From: Deltaproteobacteria bacterium
Lineage (GTDB): Bacteria; Desulfobacterota; Syntrophia; Syntrophales; UBA5619
Assembly (NCBI GenBank): GCA_026388365.1
Contig: JAPLJW010000187.1
Location: forward strand, 1-11,920
DNA: 11,920 nucleotides
Reading direction: 5' to 3'
The notes below the pieces were generated by a model. The model was not told the DNA's origin, searched no databases, and was given only the letters and a program-made list of their open reading frames with translations. The translations under genes and the position numbers were made by a program. Positions 1 to 6,385 of this stretch are shown here, piece after piece; the first letter of the stretch is position 1; every line of letters begins with the position of its first letter.

Positions 1-405
1 ACGACGATCCTCTCGATGACCGCCCTGGCGGGCCCCGACGCCTGGAAGGACGTGAAACCGGAGCATTACGCCAGGGCCAAAGAGGCCTTCGCCCGGGCGA
101 TGATCGACCAGTTCGGCCGGGCCCTGAACTGTTCGCTTTGGGAGCACATCGAGGAGGTCGAGATCGCCGCGCCGCCGACCTTCGCCCGCTATACGGGGGC
201 CTTCAAGGGAACGATCTACGCCTACGAGCAGGATCCCTGGGACTCGGTCGTGTCGCGGGCCCTTGCCCTCCCCCAGGAGCGGTTCATCCGGGGGCTGGAT
301 TTCGTCGGCGGTGCGGCGCCGATGGGCGGCGGTTACGAATCGACGCTTCTGTCGGGCCGGACGGCGGCCCAGATGGTCCTCGCGCGGCTGAAACGGAAAG
401 AATAA
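1..405 (+). CDS. FAD-dependent oxidoreductase (phytoene desaturase/amine oxidase-like), C-terminal part
   Basis: The reading frame is open from the first base, so the gene begins outside the window; the ATG at 16 is internal. About 134 C-terminal residues are visible. The end contains GLDFVGGAAPMGGGYESTL followed by SGRTAAQMVL. A late glycine-rich stretch followed by S-G-x-x-A-A is typical of the C-terminal FAD-contacting segment of NAD(P)/FAD-dependent oxidoreductases of the phytoene desaturase/flavin amine oxidase type. The N-terminal Rossmann motif and the substrate site are not in the window, so the reaction cannot be named. The TAA stop overlaps the AAGGAGG that serves the acyl-CoA dehydrogenase beginning 10 bases downstream, so the two are almost certainly cotranscribed. 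A redox role linked to acyl-CoA metabolism is an inference from that context alone. Confidence 0.75.
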   Translation, partial: TTILSMTALAGPDAWKDVKPEHYARAKEAFARAMIDQFGRALNCSLWEHIEEVEIAAPPTFARYTGAFKGTIYAYEQDPWDSVVSRALALPQERFIRGLDFVGGAAPMGGGYESTLLSGRTAAQMVLARLKRKE

Positions 406-415
406 GGAGGGCGTC

Positions 416-2221
416 ATGGCGGAAAAATTCATCAGTCTGAGAAACCTGCAATTCCTGCTTTACGAACAACTCGACGCGGCGGCGCTGACGAAGTATCCCT
501 GTTTCGCCGACCACGGCAAAGAGACCTTCGACATGGTCCTGGAGACGGCCATGCGGATGAGCCGGGGGATGCTTTTCCCCGTCCTAAGAGAGATGGACAA
601 GAATCCGCCGGAGTTCCGGGACGGGAAGGTCTTCGTCCACCCGGTCGCGGCGCAGATCATGAAGGCCTGCGGCGAAGGGGGCTGGATCGGCGCCCAGGCC
701 CCGTATGAGCAGGGCGGCCAGCAGATCCCGACCACGATCATGACCGCCTTCCGGGGAATCTTTGCGGCGGCGAACTACTCCGCCTACGCCTACCCCTTCC
801 TCACCGCCGGCGCGGCCCATCTGATTCTCTCCTTCGGCGCGAGGGAACTCGTCGAGACCTACGTCCCGAAGATGTTCGCCGGGGCCTGGCAGGGGACGAT
901 GGCCCTCACGGAGCCCCAGGCGGGCTCGTCGCTCACCGATCTCGCGACGACGGCTATACCAACGACGGAGGGCTGTTATAAAATCAAGGGGCAGAAGATC
1001 TTCATCTCCTGCGCCGACTACGAATCGACGGAAAACGTGATCCACCTCCTGCTGGCCCGGATCGAAGGGGCGCCCCCCGGCGTGAAGGGAATCTCGCTCT
1101 TCGTCGTCCCGAAGAAGCGCCCGGACGGCCGGGGCGGCCTCGCCGGGAACGACATCGCCTGCATCGGGATCTACCACAAGCTCGGCTACCGCGGCGCGCC
1201 GATCACGCAGCTTGCCTTCGGCGACAACGACGACTGCCGGGGCCGGCTCGTCGGCGAGCCGCACAAGGGTCTCCGCTATATGTTCCAGATGATGAACGAG
1301 GCGCGGGTCGAGGTGGGGATGGGGGCGGCGGCGATCGCGTCGGCCGCCTACTACGCCTCCCTCGAATACGCAAGACAGCGCCCGCAGGGGCGGCCCGTCA
1401 CCGGAAAGGATCCGCTGGCGCCGCAGGTTCCGATCATCGAACATGCCGATGTGAAACGGATGCTCCTCTTCCAGCGGGCCGTCGTCGAGGGCTCGCTCGC
1501 CCTCATCTTCCAGTGTTCGCTTTACGTGGACCTCGCCCTCGTGACCGAAGGCGAGGAGAAGGAAAAATACGAGCTGCTGCTCGACCTCCTGACGCCCATC
1601 GCCAAGAGCTACCCGTCGGAGATGGGGATTCTGTCGGTCAGCCAGGGGCTCCAATGCCTGGGCGGCTATGGCTACTGCGACGAGTTCCCGCTGGAGCAGT
1701 ATTACCGCGACATCCGGATCCACCCGATCCACGAGGGGACAACGGGAATCCAGGGGATGGACCTCCTGGGCCGCAAGGCGGTCATGAAAAACGGGAAGGC
1801 CCTCTTCCTCTACCTAAGCGAGGTCGAGAAGGCCGTCGCCGCCGGCCGGTCACGCCCCGAATGCGCCCCCTGCGCGGAAGCCCTCGCCGGGGCGGTGGAG
1901 GTCCTCAAGGATGTCACCGCGTCGCTGACGGGCCTTGCAATGAAGGGCGAAATCGCGCTCTTCCTCGCCGACGCGACGCTCTACCTCGAACTCTTCGGGA
2001 TTGTGGCTATCGGCTGGCAGTGGCTGCTCCAGGCCGTCACGGCGGAAAAGGCCCTCGAGGCAAATCCCGACGCGGCCGACGCCGATTTCTACCGGGGGAA
2101 GATCCAAACCTGCCGCTACTTCTTCGCCTACGAGCTGCCGAAGATCCGGGGCCTCGCCGCCCGGCTGAAGGAAAGCGGCGACGGGCTCACGGTGCAGATG
2201 AAACCGGAGTGGTTCGAGTGA
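416..2221 (+). CDS. Acyl-CoA dehydrogenase, 601 aa, with C-terminal extension domain
   Basis: This flavoenzyme is predicted to oxidise an acyl-CoA to the 2-enoyl-CoA and pass electrons to an electron-transfer flavoprotein. The order is an N-terminal helical domain (about 40-160), a beta domain opening with MALTEPQAGSS (162-172), a C-terminal helical domain (about 285-455) and a further helical segment (about 470-590). The last segment matches the position of the extra domain (Pfam Acyl-CoA_dh_C) found in ~600-residue members such as DmdC-like enzymes; classical family members are ~380 residues. The catalytic glutamate is in the usual place, E440 in HPIHEGTTGIQ. LGGYGYCDEFPLEQYYRD is the typical flavin-contacting segment. 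AAGGAGG lies 5 bases before the ATG and overlaps the stop of the preceding oxidoreductase gene. The substrate cannot be read from the sequence. A paralogue lies on the other strand at 6386-8194. Confidence 0.93.
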   Translation: MAEKFISLRNLQFLLYEQLDAAALTKYPCFADHGKETFDMVLETAMRMSRGMLFPVLREMDKNPPEFRDGKVFVHPVAAQIMKACGEGGWIGAQAPYEQGGQQIPTTIMTAFRGIFAAANYSAYAYPFLTAGAAHLILSFGARELVETYVPKMFAGAWQGTMALTEPQAGSSLTDLATTAIPTTEGCYKIKGQKIFISCADYESTENVIHLLLARIEGAPPGVKGISLFVVPKKRPDGRGGLAGNDIACIGIYHKLGYRGAPITQLAFGDNDDCRGRLVGEPHKGLRYMFQMMNEARVEVGMGAAAIASAAYYASLEYARQRPQGRPVTGKDPLAPQVPIIEHADVKRMLLFQRAVVEGSLALIFQCSLYVDLALVTEGEEKEKYELLLDLLTPIAKSYPSEMGILSVSQGLQCLGGYGYCDEFPLEQYYRDIRIHPIHEGTTGIQGMDLLGRKAVMKNGKALFLYLSEVEKAVAAGRSRPECAPCAEALAGAVEVLKDVTASLTGLAMKGEIALFLADATLYLELFGIVAIGWQWLLQAVTAEKALEANPDAADADFYRGKIQTCRYFFAYELPKIRGLAARLKESGDGLTVQMKPEWFE

Positions 2222-2585
2222 CCTCGTCGCCCGGCGTGGGTGTAACGAAAACATTTATTGCCGATTGGGCGGCCGCATAGTATGTTATTGGATCTGGTCA
2301 ACAAAGACTTAAGGAGTGGAAATCACCGGCAGAAAAAACCACGGGGTACACGATTGCCATAATCATCGCCGCGATCGTTATTTTTGTCGTGATAGGCGCC
2401 GTCTCACGCGTTTTTATTTCCTGACATCCGCTGAATATGACGATGCTATAGGGGGATTGAAACCCGTCATCGGGACGGGTGCGGTGGCCGTTGCGCCGGT
2501 CATCATCGACCACCAAGGACTTTGCCATCACAAGCGACGGCATACCGGAAGCAATGGGCGCAGGAGGCATGGGGAATATTTTTGA

Positions 2586-2590
2586 AATAG
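2586..2590. repeat. Left copy of putative 5-bp target-site duplication (AATAG)
   Basis: AATAG directly abuts the left inverted repeat of the MITE-like element and recurs at 2712-2716 just after the right end. A 5-mer can recur by chance, but removing one copy plus the element restores an open frame across the junction, which supports a true duplication. Confidence 0.55.
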
Positions 2591-2711
2591 AGGCAATTGC
2601 AAAACTCAAAAAAAGGTGTCACCCCCGCGAAAGCGGGGGTCCAGAAGTTCTTGAAAAGAATGGATTCCCGCTTTCGCGGGAATGACAATCTCGGATTTTT
2701 GCAATTGGCTC
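2591..2711. mobile_element. MITE-like palindromic element with terminal inverted repeats
   Basis: The left end AGGCAATTGCAAAA is mirrored at the right end, where the opposite strand reads AGCCAATTGCAAAAA. The inverted similarity continues inward through GTCA-(C/T)(C/T)-CCCGCGAAAGCGGG. Two compact hairpins sit inside: ACCCCCGC-GAAA-GCGGGGGT (2621-2640) and ATTCCCGC-TTTC-GCGGGAAT (2664-2683). AATAG flanks both sides (2586-2590 and 2712-2716), consistent with a 5-bp target-site duplication. There is no coding capacity; the apparent peptides from it (CHPRESGGP, FPRKRES) are the familiar translations of this widespread intergenic repeat type. Movement would need a transposase supplied in trans, none of which is in the window. 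The hairpins could also act on passing transcripts. Confidence 0.8.
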
Positions 2712-2716
2712 AATAG
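2712..2716. repeat. Right copy of putative 5-bp target-site duplication (AATAG)
   Basis: This is the partner of 2586-2590. It follows the right terminal inverted repeat; one base (C2711) lies beyond the last base that pairs with the left end. Confidence 0.55.
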
Positions 2717-2770
2717 TGAAGAATATTCCAAAGGGACCGTATGGAAAAGAGGAGCAATACAGGAGGGAAA

Positions 2771-3316
2771 ATGGAAAAAGCGGCCATGAAACGGGTTGAG
2801 AAGATGGCGGTCGAGCACGGTTTGAAAGACTTTAAATGGATCCGTCCCGACGCGATATTGCTCGGGGAATGGGTGAGAATGAAATGTAACTTCGGCTGCC
2901 CGGGTTATGGAAAGAGAAAAAGCTGTCCTCCCCGACTCCCCCCGGTTGAGGAATGCCGGACATTTTTCCGGGAATATCAGCACGGCCTCTTTTTTCATTT
3001 CCCCATAAAGTTTAAGGACCCGGAAATGCTGCACCCCTGGTCACGGGAAGTGAACCAAAAGATGCTCGACCTGGAGAGATCGGTTTTCCTCTCCGGGTAC
3101 CAGAAGGCTTTTGTCTTTCCCCAGGCCCCCTGCCGCTTGTGCAAGAAGTGCGCGGGGACTGCGGAGGACTGCCGCCAGCCTTACCTGTCCCGTCCCTCGC
3201 TGGAGGCTTTCGGAGTCGATGTCTATGGCACCGCCCGGAAATTCGGGTACCCGATTCAGGTGGTGAAAGACTTCCACGACGAGATCAACCGGTACGGACT
3301 CCTGTTGGTGGAATAG
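2771..3316 (+). CDS. DUF2284 family putative metal-binding protein, 181 aa
   Basis: A small soluble protein with two cysteine groups: C39-x3-C43-x8-C52-x9-C62 near the start (KCNFGCPGYGKRKSCPP) and C121-x2-C124-x2-C127-x6-C134 (APCRLCKKC). The GCPGYGKRKSCPP pattern and the second, ferredoxin-like group match the DUF2284 family, described as predicted metal-binding. An iron-sulphur or other metal site is likely, but the function is unknown. The start is placed at ATG 2771 because AGGAGG ends 4 bases before it; the in-frame ATG at 2741 has no such site and lies in the tail of the interrupted upstream gene. The gene is visibly less GC-rich than the acyl-CoA dehydrogenase genes. In the reconstructed ancestral state the upstream frame overlaps this start by 20 bases, which suggests the two were translationally coupled. 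Confidence 0.85.
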   Translation: MEKAAMKRVEKMAVEHGLKDFKWIRPDAILLGEWVRMKCNFGCPGYGKRKSCPPRLPPVEECRTFFREYQHGLFFHFPIKFKDPEMLHPWSREVNQKMLDLERSVFLSGYQKAFVFPQAPCRLCKKCAGTAEDCRQPYLSRPSLEAFGVDVYGTARKFGYPIQVVKDFHDEINRYGLLLVE

Positions 3317-3352
3317 GAAAGAGAAGGCCGAACCGGCCATGCCAAAATTCGA

Positions 3353-3381
3353 TTGACACACAAGAATGTGCTCCATATACT
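3353..3381 (+). promoter_or_regulatory. Sigma-70-type promoter for the MFS transporter gene
   Basis: A perfect -35 box TTGACA (3353-3358), a 17-bp spacer and a -10 box TATACT (3376-3381, five of six consensus bases) lie in the short gap after the DUF2284 gene. Transcription would begin near 3388, about 11 bases before ATG 3399, giving a very short leader. Confidence 0.75.
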
Positions 3382-3398
3382 CCCGCCGTGAAAAAGCA

Positions 3399-4622
3399 AT
3401 GCCTGATCCATCAAGCGATCCGCTCCGGATCGCGCGCGTGAGCGCCGTTTCCCGATCCCTCGTCCTGCCCGTCGCGGCGACGCTCGCCGTGCAGACCTTC
3501 GTCGCGCTGGCGGTGTACTGCGCGCCGGTCATGGCGCCGGTGGTCGGGCCGGCGCTGGGCTTGCCGCCCGCGCATGTCGGCTATTACATCGCGGTGGTCT
3601 ACCTCGGCAGCATGCTCGGCTCGGTCACCGGGGGCGGCTGGGTGGCGCGCTGGGGAGCGATCCGCGTGAGCCAACTGGGTCTCGCGCTGTGCCTGGCCGG
3701 GCTCGTGTTCGGTGCGAGCGGCTTCATTCCGCTGGTGCTCCTCGGCGGGCTGTTCGTCGGCCTGGGTTACGGCCCCTCGACGCCGGCCAGCTCGCACATC
3801 CTGGTGCGCGCGTCGCCGCCGCGCCTGATCGCATTCGTATTCTCGCTCAAGCAAACCGGGGTGCCGGTGGGCTGCGCGATTGCCGGCGCCGTGGTGCCGG
3901 CGCTGGTGCTCGCGACCGGCTGGCAGGCGGCGGCGATCACGATCGGGGTCGCATGTTTTGCGCTCGCCGTCGTGATCGAGCCGACGCGTACGCGCTTCGA
4001 CCGCGAACTCGATCCGCAGGCGCGTGTTTCATTTGCGTCGATGTTCGCGCCGCTCGGCCTGGTGAAAAACCCGCGCCTGGCGGAGATGGCGGTCGCCTCG
4101 TTCATCTACTGCGGCGTCCAGATCACGCTGCTCACCTATCTGGTCACGTTCCTCACTGAAACTTTCGCGACGTCGCTGGTGCTCGCGGGGATGGTGATGG
4201 CGGTTTCCCAACTGGCGAGCGTGATAGGGCGGATCGCCTGGGGCGTGGTCGCGGACCGGCTGCTCACGCGGCGCACCATGCTCGGCCTGCTCGGCATCGG
4301 CATGGGGATCAGCGCGCTCGCGCCGCTGGCCGCAAGCGCCGCGTGGCCCATATGGCTGCTGTTCGCTTATGCCGCGGTGTTCGGCGCGACCGCGGTGGGC
4401 TGGAACGGGGTCTTTCTTGCGGAGGTCGCGCGGCTCGCGCCGAAGGACAAGACCAGCGAAGCCACCGGCGCCTGCCTGTTCTTCACCTATCTCGGCTCGG
4501 TGTGCGCGCCGCCGCTGTTCAATCTCGCGATTTCGATCGCCGGAGGCTATGCGGGCGCGTACGCGGTCTTCGGCGTTCCGGCTCTGCTGGTCGGGGCGTG
4601 GCTGCTGGTGCGGCGGGGGTAG
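3399..4622 (+). CDS. MFS (major facilitator superfamily) transporter, 407 aa
   Basis: An inner-membrane secondary transporter with about 12 hydrophobic segments in two halves, separated by a charged loop (EPTRTRFDRELDPQARVS). GGGWVARWGAIRVSQLG, between predicted helices 2 and 3, fits the MFS signature loop; VADRLLTRRTMLG is its counterpart in the second half. Length is normal for the family. The substrate is not readable. ATG 3399 is chosen because the in-frame ATG 3366 lies between the -35 and -10 boxes and would not be transcribed; GTG 3438 is an alternative, and no strong Shine-Dalgarno site is seen. Codon use differs from the neighbours: arginine mostly CGC rather than CGG, and many GCG and CTG codons. 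This looks like a gene acquired from a proteobacterium of Burkholderiales-like composition. It has its own promoter and no evident tie to the acyl-CoA genes. Confidence 0.88.
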   Translation: MPDPSSDPLRIARVSAVSRSLVLPVAATLAVQTFVALAVYCAPVMAPVVGPALGLPPAHVGYYIAVVYLGSMLGSVTGGGWVARWGAIRVSQLGLALCLAGLVFGASGFIPLVLLGGLFVGLGYGPSTPASSHILVRASPPRLIAFVFSLKQTGVPVGCAIAGAVVPALVLATGWQAAAITIGVACFALAVVIEPTRTRFDRELDPQARVSFASMFAPLGLVKNPRLAEMAVASFIYCGVQITLLTYLVTFLTETFATSLVLAGMVMAVSQLASVIGRIAWGVVADRLLTRRTMLGLLGIGMGISALAPLAASAAWPIWLLFAYAAVFGATAVGWNGVFLAEVARLAPKDKTSEATGACLFFTYLGSVCAPPLFNLAISIAGGYAGAYAVFGVPALLVGAWLLVRRG

Positions 4623-4701
4623 CGCCTATGGTCCGCGACGTCGTGCTGTCCAGGGCCTATGGATGCCGGGCGGCGGTGAGGGGTAAATGGAAGGAGGAAC
4701 C

Positions 4702-6111
4702 ATGGAAACGCAGAAGGGGGAATGGCGGGCGCTCGGGATCACCGTTTTGATGGTTGGATTGTCCGTGGCCCTGATGGCCTTGCCGACGCCTGCCGGTCTC
4801 TCCGTGGCGGGACAGCGCGTGCTGGCCGTGGCCGTTATGGCGATCGGCCTGTGGTGCACCGATGCGATCCCGGCCGCCGTGACCGGGATCCTGCTGGTCA
4901 TCGCGCTCGTGCTCTCCGGGGGCGTCGCGGGGTTCCCGGAAGCGCTGGTGGGTTTCGCCGAACCGGTGGCCTACTTTCTCGTCGGCGTCCTGACCATCGG
5001 CCTGGCGGTATTGCGGAGCGGTCTGGCCGAGCGGGTGGCGCGTTTCTTTCTCCGTCATAGCCGGGGGCGCTCGCGGGCCCTTTACCTGCAAATGCTGCTC
5101 TCCTTCCCGCTGCTCACGATTCTCCTCCCCTCCGCGACAACCCGCACGGGCATCCTCGTTTTTGTCTATGAGCAGGCGCTGGATCTCGGCCATGTGCCCC
5201 GGGGCGCGCCGCTCGCCAAGGCGATCATGCTGGCGCTCAGCTCCATCAACCGGCTCGCCTCCACCGTCCTGCTGACCGGAGGAATCACCCCGGTTCTGGC
5301 CGCCTCTCTGATCGGCGGAATCTCCTGGGGCCGCTGGCTGGCGCTCATGTGCGTGCCCTACGGCATCCTGCTCGTCGTCGGCGCCGTCCTGATCTATCTG
5401 CTCCACCGCAAGGGGTTCAACGCGCCGCTTTCACCGCTGCCGACCACCGAGCCGAAACCCCTGTCCGGAAAGGAGATCCGGACGCTTGCGATCACCCTCG
5501 GCGCTTCGCTGCTGTGGCTTACGGATGCATGGCATCACTGGAATCCCGCCCTGCCGGCGATCCTCGCCTGGGCCTGCCTGCTGACACCGGGGATCGGGGT
5601 GCTCTCCTGGAAGGAGTTCGAAACGGGTTTCGGCTGGGCCAATTTTTTCGTGATCGCCTCCTCGCTGTCGCTGGCCCGCGCGCTCGCCAGCAGCGGCGCC
5701 GGCGTCTGGATCGCCGAGACCATCGTGCGCGGGATGCCGGAATTTTCGCAACAGCCCATTCTGGTCGTGGTCGTGCTGCTCCTGGCCGCCGCACTGCTCC
5801 GCCTGCTGATCCCCAACATCGCCGGTTTTCTGGCAACGACCATCCCGATCGCGATGTCGATCGGCGCGGCAACGGGGCTCAACCCCGTCATCTGCGGTCT
5901 TTCGGTGATGATTGCCGGCGACGCCGTCCTGTACTATCCGGCGCAGAGCGCCTCGTCCCTGGTGGTCTATGAGCGGGGCCATCTCACGGCGGCGGAAATT
6001 TTCCGTTTCGGGTTGTGGATGACCCTTGCCGCCTATCTGGTGGTGCTGTTCGTTGCCCTGCCGTATTGGCAGGCCATCGGCGATCCACTGCGCCTCCTTC
6101 CCCGCGGATGA
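4702..6111 (+). CDS. SLC13/DASS-type anion transporter, 469 aa, divergent
   Basis: An integral membrane protein with around a dozen hydrophobic segments. The early WCTDAIPAAVTGILLVIALV, followed by GFAEPVAYFLVGVLTIGLAV, is characteristic of the divalent anion:Na+ symporter (DASS/SLC13) and arsenite-permease-like ion transporter group, which imports dicarboxylates, citrate or sulfate. The two halves each carry the usual re-entrant position, but the classical Ser-Asn-Thr signatures are changed: LPSATTRTGI at about 141-150 and IPNIAGFLATT at about 370-380. The substrate, and even sodium coupling, are therefore open. The start is set at ATG 4702, 4 bases after AAGGAGG; ATG 4687 lacks such a site. 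The gene follows the MFS gene by 79 bases with no obvious terminator and may share its transcript. It ends facing the convergent acyl-CoA dehydrogenase gene. Confidence 0.82.
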   Translation: METQKGEWRALGITVLMVGLSVALMALPTPAGLSVAGQRVLAVAVMAIGLWCTDAIPAAVTGILLVIALVLSGGVAGFPEALVGFAEPVAYFLVGVLTIGLAVLRSGLAERVARFFLRHSRGRSRALYLQMLLSFPLLTILLPSATTRTGILVFVYEQALDLGHVPRGAPLAKAIMLALSSINRLASTVLLTGGITPVLAASLIGGISWGRWLALMCVPYGILLVVGAVLIYLLHRKGFNAPLSPLPTTEPKPLSGKEIRTLAITLGASLLWLTDAWHHWNPALPAILAWACLLTPGIGVLSWKEFETGFGWANFFVIASSLSLARALASSGAGVWIAETIVRGMPEFSQQPILVVVVLLLAAALLRLLIPNIAGFLATTIPIAMSIGAATGLNPVICGLSVMIAGDAVLYYPAQSASSLVVYERGHLTAAEIFRFGLWMTLAAYLVVLFVALPYWQAIGDPLRLLPRG

Positions 6112-6175
6112 CCTCACCCGACAGGAACGACTTCGTAATGGGCCGGAAAAGATGCTCTTGTAACAAGGCGCGCGC

Positions 6176-6260
6176 ATTCCCGCGCAGGCGGGAATTCAGA
6201 AGGTCTTGAAAGGACATTCCTGCGCCTGTCCCCGACCTGGATCCGGGATTCGCAGAAATG
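6176..6260. repeat. Degenerate palindromic intergenic repeat between convergent genes
   Basis: A perfect hairpin, ATTCCCGC-GCAG-GCGGGAAT (6176-6195), is followed by TCAGAAGGTCTTGAAA, matching the core CCAGAAGTTCTTGAAA of the element at 2591-2711. The right half (ATTCCTGCGCCTG ... GGGATTCGCAGAAATGACGA) is eroded, and clear terminal repeats are missing. It occupies the 274-bp gap between two converging genes, where the hairpin could help end transcripts, although it has no U-tract. Confidence 0.6.
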
Positions 6261-6385
6261 ACGATTTGCCGCCACACCCGCTTTTGTCTCCGAAAGAACG
6301 CCCATCTGCTGATATGCGGGCGGCATCCTGAAGAGGGAGCGACCCGGGGAACCGAGAGATGCCCGGTCCTTTCGGATCCGGCTGC

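Larger units (their letters stand above)
2282..2790 (+). pseudogene. Decayed small one-TM membrane protein gene, interrupted by a MITE-like element
   Basis: No single frame is open here, but coherent protein-like pieces follow one another in shifted frames. ATG 2282 gives MLLDLVNKDL. A one-base loss near 2310 then joins KEWKSPAEKTTGY and a hydrophobic helix, TIAIIIAAIVIFVVIGAVS (2350-2406), before a stop at 2422. A shift there leads to SAEYDDAIGGLKPVIGTGA, and a second shift near 2510 leads to TKDFAITSDGIPEAMGAGG and GNIFEI. The element at 2591-2711 then interrupts. Removing it with one AATAG copy continues the frame as VKNIPKGPYGKEEQYRREN to a TGA at 2788, overlapping the DUF2284 start at 2771. 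A weak promoter-like pair (TTGCCG 2258, TATGTT 2281, 17-bp spacer) lies just upstream. I do not recognise the family. The reconstruction is inference; some shifts could be sequencing errors. Confidence 0.5.

Noticed and set aside
584..1732. Long minus-strand open frame of 382 codons inside the first acyl-CoA dehydrogenase gene
   Set aside because: It is antisense to a clearly conserved enzyme, rich in Arg, Gly and Asp as expected from the GC-rich complement, and has no recognisable motif.
2298..2609. Minus-strand open frame of 103 codons over the decayed gene
   Set aside because: It begins with TTG inside the MITE terminal repeat, has no Shine-Dalgarno site, and reads as the complement of the plus-strand segments; the plus-strand pieces are more protein-like. 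Kept only as an alternative.
2606..3034. Minus-strand open frame translating part of the MITE and the antisense of DUF2284
   Set aside because: The PAKAGIHSF-type peptide is the standard translation of this repeat class, and the rest is antisense to a recognised gene.
3326..3341. GGCCG-AAC-CGGCC hairpin after the DUF2284 gene as a terminator
   Set aside because: The stem is only 5 bp and no T-tract follows, so support as an intrinsic terminator is insufficient.
3366..3398. Upstream ATG start for the MFS transporter
   Set aside because: The ATG lies between the -35 and -10 boxes of the promoter and would precede the transcript; ATG 3399 is used instead.
4628..4750. Small frame between the MFS and DASS genes starting MVRDVVLSRAYG
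   Set aside because: The start vaguely recalls thiolase N-termini, but it has no Shine-Dalgarno site, soon becomes Arg/Gly-rich and overlaps the DASS start in another frame.
6300..6385. Possible further repeat remnant (GAGGGAGCGACCCGGGG region) before the convergent gene end
   Set aside because: It resembles common intergenic debris but has no second copy or clean palindrome in the window.
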